Source: Symbiodinium kawagutii (taxonomy: Eukaryota; Sar; Dinophyceae; Suessiales; Symbiodiniaceae). From it: 64,000 nucleotides of DNA. Below are positions 31,901-46,900 of this stretch, in pieces (position 1 is the first letter of the stretch; every line of letters starts with the position of its first letter). Location of the stretch: assembly GCA_009767595.1 (NCBI GenBank), contig VSDK01020396.1, positions 1 through 64,000 on the forward strand, written 5' to 3'. A program made the position numbers and the translations under genes. The notes under the pieces were generated by a model. The model had not been told where the DNA came from. It saw nothing but the letters and a program-made list of their open reading frames with translations, and did no database searches.

Positions 31901-34900
31901 TAGGGCAAATTATACCCTGCTTATTTGTAATTGGTAATATTTTCTGATCCCTAATGATTACAATTTATTATGGCTAATCCTGGCCAATATTCTTACAACT
32001 GCAATGACAGCACGAAGGCCCACACCTAAAGAATTGCCAAGGTGTCAACATTTAGAATGGTGAGTATTTATGCAGCCCTTGTGTATTACATGGAAATCAT
32101 TGGCTCCTGCACCACATTTGTAAGTTTATAACTTTCTCAAAATTTCTTGATACTGGGTACCTGTATCAGAAATTGTTTTTTAATACTATCAGGTTTTGTA
32201 TCAAATATTTTTGTAGCAGTTGGTTACTAGTAATATTGTTGGCCTCCTCTTAGCTCACTGTGTAAATTGACTTTATGGGCCCGGGTATAGCATTTGCATT
32301 TGCTGTATGGAAATAATAAAATGTGTATATATGATTCCATTGGACTGACTGTGTTATCAATGGTTTCATGAATGATGTAAGTAAGCTAGTGGGACAGTAT
32401 AACTATGTACCAGCCGATATCTATTATTTAGTGCAATATGTTTTTGTTGTGGTCATACTGGTTTATGTATAGATGAATAAAATGAGTTCTATTGGGCCTA
32501 GATGCATGTGTAGAATAACATATATCCAGTTGTCTAAGCAAACTGGGTAGTTATATATTAACTTCCCTCTCTTCAGGGCATATCTATTGTCGTTACTTAC
32601 TGAATCAGAATCCATTGGCCTGTGGTTACATGTTCCTACAGTGTACACGATGAAAATATGCAATAACATTTTTATGAAAGTACTTCCTAAATCCTGTGGG
32701 TATAATCCCCCAATGCCTAAAGGACTTCTGTAAAGTTTCCAGTCACTATGACAAGCATAATCACTATCCAGCAAAGGGCAAATGAACTACTAAATCATTA
32801 GCCAACATATTCTACTTTAACTATCAGTAGCTAACAGGCTAATAAATACAAACCACCATCAGTACCCACAATATCATCACATGCCATGTGGATGATCAAA
32901 ATATTTTTGAGCCATAAAAACTTTTAAGGTTCAATTACTATCCATGGTGCAATGCCCAGGCTCAATCCTGGATCGAGGCAATGTTTAGACTAGCCTGGAC
33001 ATTGTGTGATTTTGAGTGTTTGCATCTGGATTAATCTGGATTAATCTGGATTAATCTGGATTAATCCTGAAGCCAAAAAACCAAAAAAAACAAAAAAACA
33101 AAAAAAAAACAAAATTATTCAGGACTATGGAGATATGGGCTATGTTTGGCATAGTCTTTTTTGTTTTTTTTTGTTTTTTTGTTTTTTTTGGTTTTCAGTG
33201 TTTGCATTTGGATTCATCTGGATTAATCCTGAAGCCAAAAAACCAAAAAAAACAAAAAAAAAGTATTCAGGACTATGGAGATATGGGCTATATTTGGCAT
33301 AGTCCCAAAACTTTGTTTTTTTTGTTTTTTTTTGTGGTTTTTTGGTTTTTGAATTTGTTGATGGAACTCCATAACCAGTTTGGTAGGCAAAAGAGGATTG
33401 TTGAGAGCGCGAAACAACCCAGCAAAATGATAAATATGATAAAATCATAGGTTATTTCGGCGCTCACAACAAGCCTTTCTGAAAAAAAAATGCGGAATGA
33501 ACAAGCAAGAACTGCTCTAGAAAATATGATGCATGTGGCAATTTATGCTGTAGCTATTCATATAAATATAGAGTGAAGTACACAGTGGATGCACTTATTC
33601 GCTTGCATTCACGCGAGAGCCAGCTCTTGATAAACCCACCATTGTTGGTGGTAAATCACGCGCAAGTTTCAGGATGTTTCAGGTAGTTGGATGGCCAGGT
33701 TGCCCCATGTGTGTCGTTGCGAAACTCTGTCCTGTTATATGATCCTGGGACAACGCTGCCCAAAGGCTTCTCAAAAAGGCAATGGAAATGAAGATCAAAA
33801 TAGTGAATTTGGGTATCATCAGCTTTTTCCAGGCCATGGGGCCATGGGAGATTGTGTCCACAAGTAAGACCATACTGCTTGACTAATGATGGTTTATGAA
33901 TTAGTAACTCTTTGTTTCGGTGACATGTTTTTCAACCATTAATAGATGCCATTGAAAATGTATGGTTGCAAAAATGTACCATAGACAACTGGTTAAACTG
34001 CTAGGACCATATCTAACTGCTAACATAACATAGCAGTTGTTCAATAGATACTAGCATTTTTATCCCATTAACCAGCTTAACTGCTAGATACTAACCATTA
34101 ATGGTTATAAAAATGTATGGTTCTGTTGCCAGTGAAAGGGGGCACAGCTGCATCGCCATAGCGGCTGTACCCCACTTCCATGGCGCTGCGCCCAGGCCAT
34201 GGAGTTGGAAGGCCCACGGCCCAGCGTGGTGAGCTACGGCAGCGTGGTCAGCGGTCACTGGCAGCAGGCGCTGCACCTGCTGCGGCGAGCAGAAGATCAC
34301 CAGGTGCCGTCGTTGGAAGGCGAGCGTTGTGGGAGAACCACTAAGCAGGGTTGAAATGGCGAGCTGGGTCAAGGCTTTCACCAACCAACAATGGGGGATG
34401 ACAACCAACCATTTTATGGGGCAAACAATGGTTAATGATAGTTACTATTGATTGTTCAACAATGATCAGTGATAGTATGATTAACGATGTTTAATCATAC
34501 TCTCCGGTGATCAGCGCTGATCATTGCTGAAGCCACATTCCTAGTTTGGTTTTGTGATATGTCTTGGCTGTAAGGTGACCAAGATACCATCACCGATGTA
34601 AAGAAATGGCGCTGGAAGTCATAGGTGGCGTGCTACGTTTGATTTGGATGCACTTGGACTTGAACCTCAAGCAATTACCTTCATAAACTGGCTGGTGGTT
34701 TTAAACTTGTGTGATTTTCCTATTATTTGCAAATGATGGGTTGGTTGACTGATATGTTTCATAGGGTTTGAAACCACCAACCAGTAGAGTATTGTGCTTA
34801 TAGTTTATAACTTGCCCAGACTTCTCGGATTCTTTTCAGGGTAATCAGTGGCCAAGTCCCATTGATATCAGTAGTGCCCAAGTGACTAATGTTTGTGGAT

Positions 34901-37900
34901 TCTGGTTCCCATGAGATTATTCAATTTCCTTGCGCATTCAAACATTGGCTGAAAAATGCTGCAACATTTGCTGCTGGCTGAGCCTTGCAACAGAGCCACT
35001 GGCGGGCACAGGTGGCGCCAGATGCGATTCTGCTTTGTTCCGTGATCCTTGGGCTCATGCTGAAGCAGAGGTCATCGTTAGACCTTTATCCGCGGGGGGG
35101 GGCCCAAGAAAGCCCATGTAGAGACTTGTGAGGATACCGTAAAGAGATTCCCCCTACTAAAACAAATAAAAACGAGCTTTCTTCAGAGGTTAATGTTCGG
35201 GGGAAGGTAGCATTTTTCATATGATTGCCCCTGGAGATACATCTACGTTGGGGCTTGGTACTCACTAGAAGTTCGCTACTCGTTTCGAGGCATGACATAT
35301 ATCACCTGGGTTCATTTTCAACCATGCCCGAGGATCAGTGCCTGCGAGAGCAGTGCTGAATGGCAGCTAGCATTGCATCTTGCGCCTTGGTTATGCTGGG
35401 TGATTGTTTGTGACTCAAGCATGGTTGGTGGCTGTTGGCTTGTAGCTTCTGGGTGAGTTTCATATACATTGGTGGTTGAGAAGTTTTTGTTTTGGAAGTT
35501 CGAATGCATTTTGGCTTGAAAAACCATCGCTGCTGCCCAGGACCAGATCCTCTCATACCTGCGCATGTATATGTACTCTACAGGAAGGGTGTGGCACGCA
35601 CACGATGTAGTGTTTGAGAAGAATAACTAAATATGTAGACGATAGCTAAACAATGCTCAATAGATACATATATATATGTATACATTGTATGCAAATGTAT
35701 TATGCAACATTCGGACTAGTTGCGTCACTTGGGGGATGTTCACCAGGGGTATAGGGAACCTTGACCCGCAGCCACATATGCTTCGTTCATATCATGCATT
35801 TCTTTGCAATATTTTGCAGCTTTCTGTGTGAGAACAGCTGCAGCGCCCATGGTCGCCCCGGCTGCGTTTCAGGCAGAGTCGATGTACCTTTGGAGTTTGG
35901 AGACCACCACGGCGGCATACAACTCGGCAACTTGGAATCAAGCTGGTGCCGCCGTTGCGAAAGCAAGCAACAGCTGTGTTTTTTTTGCATCCGGAGACTG
36001 ATAGCTACGGTAAATAGATGGGGATGATGGTTATACAATATCTACGGCTATTTGTGACTGATAATGGTGAATAGCTGTGGTGGTCAATTGCAGTAGTACC
36101 AAATAAGCGATCCGCATTTCCAACATCAAGGTTACAATCAAGCAACAGTACTACACGCTGTTACAATCAATGGTATGGGATTTCCAACATCAACAGGCAG
36201 TACAGATCAGTGCAGTATATGATCTGCTGATATTGAGTGAATCTCGTAATGACATCAGCTACCATTCTCCCCCACATCAAAACTGTTCGCGTGGAAGCGC
36301 ATGTTCAAGATCTACCAGACATCAAAGCACATCGTGGAATTTGCCTGGGACTCCTCCCAAAAAGATGGCAAACCTTTTTTTCCCGATGGTTTTGGGCAGT
36401 GGACGTTAGGTACCCCAAGTTTTACCAGACCTCCTTCGGAGGCTGATGCCTAGCAGACATTGGATCAACTTGGCAATGGTGCTTTGCAGGTGATCAGCAC
36501 AACTGCTGAACATGGAGGAAATTGGCAGAAGGCGGTCACTTGGAAGTAAACGAACAAGAGTTTCAAGTCGTTGGGACGAGGTTTCAACCAAATTTTGAGG
36601 ATTCTTGAGAATGCAATGCTACGTAGGTACAATTTGGGATGCTTTAAGTTCCCAAGTTTGACGTTTGCTTTGTTGCAATGAGGAGTGTGTGGTTCCCCTA
36701 TCTAAAAATGTCACTTCTGGTGGCTTTAGGGTATCCACAAATGACCGCACAATTACTAGCAGAAGATATATTCTGTATATGGTGTGGTTACTTCCCAATT
36801 TTCCCAAGACTTGAGATAGTGTTCCTACCAAACTCTGATCGTTTGTAGGCAGGCAGGGGTGCCCTGTATGTACACCAAGTTGGGAATCTTAAGGTCATGC
36901 AGAGGGCATCATGACATCGGGGCGGCACAGTGTGATGGAGCTCATGTACTGAAGGTCTCCCTGTTTGGGGTCCCCACAGAAACTGAGGTCGAATGTAAAG
37001 ATGAACTAACCACAGATAGGAATGTCATGGAATGGCTGTGCCTGAGTCTTAACATACACTATTCTGCTACTTTTTTGGGAGGTTCGCCAGGGTGTTCATT
37101 TTCCACTCATAGCAACGTTGAGTGGGCACACCAATTGTCTCTGAAGGCCCCACTGTGAATAAACACAGTTTCGGAGTCTGGGATTTCGTCAAATAGTCCA
37201 GCTGAATATGGATACTGTAGTATGGGTGTTTGATGCTGTTTGTGTGTCAAATTGGGTGAATGATACGCACATACCTTGGTGATATGCTACCCTTTGGTAA
37301 ACTAACCTTGCAATGGAAAATCCATGATTAGCTGGTTTCCAGGGGTTTCCTCTAAAGTGCGGTAATTTTCCCATGGCCAGGTTGATCTACCAAAGGGTAA
37401 GTGGGCCAATCATGTTGTAGAAAGGGCTGAACGAAATACTTTGCACATAAAGTTGGTCTTCCATTTGAATGTGCCTGGTCTCTGGAAGGGGGTTTCAATG
37501 GTTTGTTTTTCGTAACTCCCTTGAATGGCTGCCGACCCTACCAATGAAGACCTTAAACTTGGCATGTTCATCAGGGACCACCTGTGTGGTGCATCCCAAA
37601 ATTTGGAAGATAATTTCCGAGTGGTAGAGGCTGGGTACCAGCATTCATGGACCTTTTTCTGCCTCTGGGCGACCTGCTGGCCTCTTTGAAAAGATCTGAA
37701 ATCAAGTGATCCGTTCAAAGACAAAGATATTTGACTGATTACTTGATGACATGACCCGCTGGTTTACTTCTTGATTTGTGTTAGTCCTTGAGTTTCGCAG
37801 CGATTTAGGTGATGATCTATGAAGCCATGCAAAGCTCAGGGCTTCAAGTCGATCAAATCAGCCTCTTGGCCGCTAGTGGGTGTCATGGAAACCTTTGGAC

Positions 37901-40900
37901 TCTTGAATTGCCGATTTGTGCCACCCTGACCACCATGCTTGCCATACCATCCATGTGATGACTTTGGTCTAAAAGGTCCACTGTCTACCTGAGTGCATGA
38001 ATGAGGGTATGTAGACGTCAAACCTTTAGGACAGAAACAATTGAGCTTTAGAAATTTTTGAAGGCTCTTCGTTTGCCAGGGTTCACTCATGGAAGCTCAA
38101 CCAATTCGACTTCTATGCGGCTTCAAGCACATGATCGCAAAGCCTCCTACCATCTTCTATTCAGGTAGTCAAATTGCGTAGGACCGAATGTATGTCACAT
38201 AAGTTCCGCAGATGCAGAACAAATGAAATCAATGCTCATCCGAACATCCATGAACGAACCACATCACACAAGCGAGTTGCAAGAGTCAAGGGGACCAACA
38301 CGGTTCGATTCAGACCAAGCATGACCAACCCATCTGCTAACCAACTCGTGATATAGTTTGTTGCGAATAAAACGGGAGGTGGGGCCCGTAGCAAGACAGA
38401 CAATGATGATTTATGCAATTGGTTTTTGGATAACTAAATTTGAAGGGAGTTGTGCAAGTTGTCCCAGCTCATTTGATACAAGCTTTTGTCCACAGAGGTT
38501 TTTTGTGAACCTTTTTCAAAGCCATCATATTACACCCCCTCCAACAGATACAGTTCATTGATATTTGCTCTGGAGATCTTAAGATATTTCAAATATTTCA
38601 AGTTATGTCATGAGTTGGCCAAACATCATCAACTATCCCACTCTGGGTTAAGGTGACCAATGTCAACCCCAATATACACTGGATGCTTTTGCAGGTCGCC
38701 CACTGGTACCGTCATTTGGCTTATCCAAGTTTGGTATGCGATCAGCCGTGGCAATGCGAAGGTATTGGTGCCACTATGCGCGCTTCTGGCAGCAAAGGGT
38801 GGCCAGAGGTTGGGAGGGGAGGTGTAGCGCCATGTTTGTGGATGACCCATAGCCGGAACCGGCCACAAGGGATTGGACTCGGCTTTCACAGCTGCGATTC
38901 TAGTAAGAATCTCATCTCATTAAAGGAGTTCTCTTTGGAGGACATGTAGTCGTTCGTGTCATTGCCAATGTCATGAACTGTGCCACACAGTCGAGATGTG
39001 AGTCATTTGTTTGCTCGCATCCATCCAGCCAATCGTTGCACCGATCCTACTGGGGTGGCATTAAGCATGGACTCCATCCTTTGACGTGTAGAACTCCTAT
39101 TGTTGTTGACCGTTCACTAGACCATCCAGTGAATGTTGTATATGATAACCAGGCACTAGGTTTGCACCCAACAACCAATCGCTGTGCTTGACCAGAACAA
39201 CCAGCCATTGCGCGGTTCGAATCAAACCTGCCAACGCCTCGATATTCTTGGGTATGTCCAGTGATATCCTTGATATCCAAACAACAACCTGATGCTCAAA
39301 TATGGCCAGTCATACTGGTCTATCCTTGGGTGTACCCGGTGCATCAACCAGTCGACACTAGCTGCATAGCTGCTTGTCCTGCTGGCCTGGTCGCCAACCT
39401 ATCAACAGTCATGATTGCTTCAATCACCAGGGAAATAACAAGAAACTGCTTTTTTTCCGGGGATATTGCCCATGGTCATTCAATTACATTGATGAGTTGC
39501 CAGCACTATCTAAGAGGGATTTCATCTCATAAGAACAAGGGCTTTTTGAAAAAGATCTGAATGCTGGTCATGGAGCCGGGGATCAATTTGCTTCGACATA
39601 CGATGCTGAACCCTGACCATCACACTTTTTCACCTTCTCGTCAATACGCTGGATCGAGATTTGGCTCCTTGCCACACACTTACTGAGCTGTTGGTACATG
39701 CCAATGCCATATGGTTGTGGGTCAATACCTGTACACTGAACATCCTCCATGTCTTGTTTGGTTAGTATTGACCCACAACCACATTGAATGGGTTGTGCTG
39801 GTGATTTGCCGGATATAACTGGCCACTGCAATGGGATGGGGCTTTGCTATGACAGGCTTTCGGCCTCCTGCTCGATGCGCAACGACGAGTGCTGCAGACT
39901 GGTGTACCTTGACTTGTTGCGTGCAGGAAGTATCTCCCCCATGCCTTGCACCTGCAATGAATTGGCGGTGTAAAATCGATTCCACGTGGCACTCACCATG
40001 GCCAGCTCACACCAACTCGGGAACCGACTTGGAACCGCAATTCTCTGACTGAAAGTGTTGGTGAGTACTGAAGGTGTGAGTTGCTTAGCCAACTTGCGCT
40101 AGCAGTGGCATGTTGAGGTGGTCGCCTTCGGTGTAGCAGCAGCTGCTGCCAGACATAGCTGGGCAGCTGCCACCCATCTGCTTGGACTGCCGGGACCTGA
40201 GCCTTGCCTGGGAAGTGGTGAATGGATTTTGTCTTGCAATTATGAATGATCCTGGCCCATGAGTGTGTATGAGATTGTATATGTGTAGTATGAGTATGAT
40301 TGTAGTGGATGATTGCGAATGCTTATTGATGATTGTTGTTGCTATCAATGAGCATGATTGTAAACAATCCTGGAATAAAGATGGTGAATGGCCATAGTAG
40401 GTATAGTTTTTGATGATGGTTGGAGATTCTACGGGCCAGTTGTGGTTGTGAAGATCACTGCGGGCATATGCTATCAACAAATAAGATTTGAACATCCAGA
40501 AAGGATGTGGAGATGCAACCAGTGGAACAAGTAATTTTCGACACCTGCTTTCTTGGCTATAATTAACAAGTACGGACCATGACCAAGTCTTACAAAGTGT
40601 TCTTAAGTAGAATTAGGCATAGACCAGTCAGACCAGTATCCCTGCGAACCACTAGCCACTATGCAACAAGTACTAACCGCGTCATTAACCATTCAACGGT
40701 TTCGAGTTGCAGCTCCGCCAGGTTGCAGCAGCAGGGTCTGCCAGAAGAAGTGGCCATGTGTGGAGCGGTGCCGAGCCATGCAGAGCAGCGGCGCAAGCGG
40801 GGTGGGAGGGGTGTAGGGATAGAGTATGATACCGGGAACCCGGTATGGCTATGGGTCAATATTAACCATCAATATCAAGCAACAATAATGGGAAAACAAT

Positions 40901-43900
40901 GGCTAATGATGGGAACCAGGGGTACAGGGTTTTGACCCACTGCCAGATTTGTAGATCTCCATATGATGATTTCTCAAGCCATAGGGAACCCCCAAAATGA
41001 TTGGTTTACTATTTAAAGTGATGATGAATGGATGATTTGGGGGTAGACCTATTTTAAGAAACCACCACATGGTTATGGGTATATCATGGGTCAAAACTAA
41101 CCATCATGGGTCAATACTCACCACAATGGGTTGATTTGTAGATCTGTAGTTCATGGGTCAACACTAATCAACATATCCAATGTCATATAAACCATGCAAG
41201 CAACTTCGACTATTTCATGATATGTATTCGGCATTTGGCTGTCCATATCCATTCATGTCCCAGTATTGGGGTCCCAATGGTCAGGCTGCCTCCAGCCTCA
41301 GATACTCTGTCATCCCACTGTTCATAATCTCAATTACAAACGGGACAGTTGAACTATCGCCGACTATCGCCACTTATCACGACTGCCAACATTTACACTC
41401 TGGTAAACTAACATGGAACATGGCAATGGAAAATCCACCAACCATTGATGGTTTCACAGGGTTTCCCTATGAAATGTGGTGATTTTCCATTTCTATTTTA
41501 GATTGCCAGGGTGTATCGTTGTTGTTGTACGCTACCAGTCAACCAACCAAGCAACCAGCCACCCGACCTGCCTGACAGCTGAAGACTCAGGCGATCTCCT
41601 CATGCGATACATGTTCTCAGTGGCAGGAGGCGAGGGATGGTAAGCGCCAGGTCTGGGCAAGGGGCGAGGTGGGTCGGTTTGTGGTTGGTGATATATGATG
41701 ATTCTCAGTGGGTAGTATACTTTAGTCGAGAATTATAAAATGGGTATTATCTAGTTGGTAGTATCAGTGGGTAGTATCTCGGTTTCGAGTGTTCTCAGTG
41801 GGTAGTATGTATATAGTTGATATGATAATCACGGGCTTGGCTGATGGATATGTTGGAGACCCTAAGGTTTTTCACCATCAATCAACTGCCGGGATGCCAG
41901 ATTTCGCATCAACCCCATTTCCAGAAATAGAGGGTATGGGTGTTGGTCGTTCTATCATGCCAACCTGCCGATCTAAAATGATGAGGCTCAGGTCACCGAA
42001 ATCCAAGAATCCCGGAGCCCTCAATGTTCACATGGACCTTTCCCAGCGTAGAGACCTTCGTTTTCTGACATTTTTGATGATCAAATTTGTGGATGGCTGG
42101 AGTATGGCAGGGACCACAAGGGAAGGGAGATGATCAAATTTGTGGATGATGGAAGCCTCAGGGTGGCCACTGCATGCCATGGTACCATGGTAGGAGATAC
42201 AGGATGCCCTCCCGCGCCTCAGGCAGTGAGTCTTCTGCGACATCAGCAGCTGCACGGGCCGAAACCCAACGTGCGGTCCTTCACTGCCACCATGGCGGCT
42301 TGTGAGAAGGCCCTGGGCTGAGCCACTGAAGCAAGATCAACTGATCTGTAGCCATGGTGTGCCCCAAAGGTTGATGATATTGATGGTTTGCAAACTCAGC
42401 CGATCATTCGGCTGATGATGTTTCAGAATAGTTCGAGTGGACACACCCACACGTTGTTGCTGATGCTTGTGGTGCTGGTTCTGGGTTCTGAACATTTCTC
42501 CACGAAGTTGATCCTTGACATCTTGGCATTTCAAGATATTCCAACTATCTCAAACTATGGAACTTTGAAAGCTTCATCAAGCTTCGCCGACCAGTTGGGC
42601 AGGACGCGCTTTCAGTGCGTCCTAGGACCCAAAGATCTGGTTGCAGGGGCTCCTAAAGCATTCAAAACAATCATTTCCCAGTAGCCAACTCGCCAGTTGT
42701 GCAGTGCATCATGTTTGAACAAACAATCCCAAACAGTGCTGAAGAATCAATGAGGTTCAAACTGAATAGTGTAGAATTGGTTTCTTCTTGACTACTTCAG
42801 GAAATGATGATCTGATTTATATAGTTGTTTTTTCACTGCGCCATTGGTGCAGTCTGCATGTCGCACCCGACCCTTTGGTTCAGGCGCATCACTGGGAGAT
42901 GGCGCTCCATTTGCTGTGCCTTGGATGAGGACTGCGAGCGGCCGATGGCGTCAGACGATGCAGGGTAAGCTTTATATGGCTATGGGTCAATAGCAACCAA
43001 CCAATAATGAGGGATGTTAAACACCAATAATAGGGAAAACAAATGAAAACAATGGTTAATGATGGGGGAACCAGGAGTACGGGGGTTTTGACCCACTGCC
43101 ATATGGCTATGGGTCAACATCAACCATCCCCAAAACTGACGGATGAATATCGCAACAGCTGGACTAGTTTGGTCATTTCTGGAATGCCTGGAATGCTCAC
43201 CAGGAGTACGGGGCACCCTGCTACAGTGCGGGGGTGTCTTCAGACAGCGAACCTGCTGGCTGGAGGAACCAGGAGGTTGCCAGATCGCTGATTTCCCAAA
43301 GCCACATTTGGTTGGTGATTTCAGCGAACCTGCTTGCGGGGTTTTGACCCAAAGCCACATTTGGTTGGTGATTTCAAGTGTGTGTTTTGACTTTCAACCA
43401 TATCTGGGGATTGTGATCGGTTTGACTGCTAATGTTGGGATGGGTGGCAACCGTCAACCACAAATACCCAGAAGGCCTAGTTCCTTTTTGTATGCATGAG
43501 TGCATCATATCGGACAGATTGTTTGTACCGAAACGTTCGGTTTTTATATAGATATTTGTAGAATATATTTTGTATATATATTTTTTCATATATTGTATGA
43601 GAAGCTTTGCTACAGAGAGACACGAAGTCATAGAGAAACATGATGTGTTTGTTCTTATCGCAGGTATTCTACACACGTACTTCGTTATAAACACATATCG
43701 CAGATGTATATATACATATATATATATATATCGCGGATGTATATATATATATATGTATATGTGTGACTGTGTGTGATTGTGTGTGTGTTTATCTATATGC
43801 AGATACAATCAACATAGACTCCGTTCGATCACGATGTGCCATGCGTGTTGCCAGATCCGCATGGTTTCCAGGTGGCAGATGTTTGGTGGCGGCGTTCAAG

Positions 43901-46900
43901 CAGATATCATGGCTGTGAATTGTGCGATGAGCGCCTGTGCCACCTGCAGCCGCTGGGAGTGGGCCTTGCATGTAGGCGAGGGCTTGTTGAGGGGAGGTGC
44001 AGATGTGTACAGCTATACGTATTGGTGGTTTCTCAGAATAGGGGTACCCCCAAATCATCTATTGATAGTCATTTACTACTCATTCACAGTAGTAAACCAA
44101 CCATTTTGGGGGTCCCCTATTTTGAGAAACACCCATATTAGGCAACGCTTGCATGCAAAAATATAGGTTGATAGACTTTTGTCAATATTTTCTTTTGATA
44201 CGTGTTTGAGGATACATGCCATTCCATACCACACCATAATACACCAGACTCGGACCATGCATACATACATTTATTTATTGCTTGTTGTTTATACACATCG
44301 GTGCGTGTATGAGTGTGCAGCTTTTCTACCATGCATGCATACATCACGCTACTGCAGTTCATTACATGCCTCTAGTAAATGCATGCGTACATGCCATGTC
44401 ATATCATGTCATGTGCATACCCGACTTTATTATGTTTTATTTACGAATTCTAACATTTCTAAATTAATACTTTTTATGTGCACCAACTCAGGTTTGAACA
44501 ATGTTTTATTTCAGTTTTTTTTCCACAAACATTCATTACCATTTATTTCAAGATTCATACCCAATTTGGATTTGTTGTTCGATTGGTGTCAGGTCCAATA
44601 CATTGGTTGTTGGCATTGGCCTGGCCATATTGCATTGACTTATGTTGTCTATGGGTTTCACAAGAAATCACAGAGAGTAAAAACAATTTGCTTTTCAAGA
44701 CTTCGTTTCACCAAGAAGCCACGCCCATATCTTAGAAACGTATTTCTTGTATTGGAATCCCTCAGAAATTCAACATTGATTGCCACTTTAAGACCTGTTG
44801 CATTGCAGGTATGAGGTTTTCTTATGGTCATGTTGTGTGGCCATGGGATGCCATGGGTTCGTTTCTATTTTGTCGCCGTTGTGCCTACCATTTCTGACAT
44901 CCAGCTGCTGCTCATAGCGCGCATCCCATGGCCTGATCCTGCCAGGGGCTGTTGCGCAGTCGCAGTCGATGCATCTGAAGCTTGGCAGCTGAGTAGAGCT
45001 GGGCAGCTGGCATGGACCCTGATTGGGTTCAACTAATTGGCTTTGTCCATAGATTGATGGTGTGCTTGTAACACCCCAGATTTCTAGGAAATGGTGGTCC
45101 AGAAATGGCGGAACACCGTAAGATCCGTTTTTTGTCCATAAATGATGTAACACTAGTGATCATTGACCAAGTTCCATCATCATGAACCACTGGTAGTCAT
45201 TTATGTACATCTATCGAGTGGTCATCATTAACCACCATCAACAATCAAAACTATTGTTCACATTAACCACTAGACCTTTGATAGCGTTGATTCACGTTGA
45301 CCACCACTATTGTCAAGCAGTATTAACCACTATTCATGGTTGATTATAACTACTGTTAACCACTAGTAATGGTTAATCAACCGCTATTAGCCACTATTAG
45401 TCAGCATCACAATCAGCATCAACACTCAACCAATGCAATGTGATTCCCAGCGGTCGGGGTCGCTAGGAATGTGGTCAGCTACAACTCGCTGATCAGCAGC
45501 TCGGCAGCACGGGCCATCAGCAGGCCATCATTGTCACAGTGAAAAACGACGAGTGCCGTGGGGAGAATACGTGGAGCCTCAAGGAACCCTATCCTTTGTC
45601 CAGAGATTTTGTTTGTTTCCGCTCAGGCAAATTATCCAAAGTTTGCTTCAAAGTTCAGCATCAAAACATGTAAATGCTAGCTTCATTTTTTGCATTTCGG
45701 ACAATGGGGTTTACCAATCTGTTTTGTCTTTTTCTCCTTTGCTTTGCACGTGGGGCTTGCAAAACGCTAACTACGATCTGGCTAACCAAGAGTGGATTAA
45801 GATTAGAATGAGAGGATGCTAAAGACCAAAGATGAACATTGAATATGTGTTTTCTTGGTGTCTATATATGTGTCAGAGTTGCCTAGACCTATGATGCTGT
45901 TGGCTTGGATGCCGCCACACATTTGTCATACTGAAGGCAAGCTTGCAGGAAGAAATGATGGACTCTTACGATACCGGCGGTTTTCCCACCAAAAGCAGTA
46001 ATTGTGCTCTGGATTCGCTGGAGCTTCATGGACACATATTTGATTGTGAGTGATGGCATGTCCCTTTCTGCTTTATGATGGCTATTCTTCTTTGTTAACC
46101 ACCACGAGCTGCCATTAACCACCGTTAACCACGATTGTTGGTTGTATCCCTTCAGCTTCGCGGAGCCAGGTGCCTTGAATGTGGGTCAAGACTTCCAAAG
46201 TGCCAGGGAATTACAGGCAGAGCTGGCACCAACGGCCCCAAGGGCAGGTTGGTTGTCAACAATTCATGGCTTCATTACTGAGATGATAGACCTTCATTTC
46301 AGAGTGATGGGCACCACCGGTTGAACCAAAAGGTGATTTACAAAGAAATGCTAGGATCAAATAGGTTGGCTTATGATAGGATCGCCCACAATTGTGGTTG
46401 CTCTCGGCCCATTCCCTCGTTCTTCCCATCATATATTCGGTTAAGTATTTCCCGATATAGTTGGGTACTGTGAAGCCATTGTTGTGGTCGTAACTGTATA
46501 TTCATAACCCGTACTTGTTCTTGATGATTCATGATGATTGCTGCTTGTTGACTGCAGGTGACCAACCATGGGTTAAGAATCTACCACAAAAATTCCCATG
46601 GCTTCCCCCATACATACGGACCTACCTCCGGGGGGCCATTGCGGCAGCGGCCCCGGTTGTATATCATTGACATGATCAACCAGTACTAACCATCCATACC
46701 ACTGATAACCATTAAAGACCGTGAATTATCATCATGATCCATTCAAAACCATTAAGAACCATTTCATGAATCATTCGCAAATGTTACGCCTATGAATCAT
46801 TCTCAAATCACCATGCTCGACCATTATTAACCATTACCAACCAGCTACAATTATCAACCATAGTTATATAGAATCAACATCTCATCCACCATTTCCTAAC

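Noticed and set aside
34091..34408. Reverse frame of 105 codons
   Set aside because: The same DNA on + encodes an unmistakable PPR with splice sites; the reverse frame is a shadow.
40085..40495. Reverse frame of 136 codons
   Set aside because: Overlaps a + strand PPR exon (40106-40200) and a low-complexity gtatgagtatgatt tract.
44179..44814. 211-codon + strand frame
   Set aside because: First third comes from catac/catgc low-complexity DNA; the rest has no family signal or splice support.
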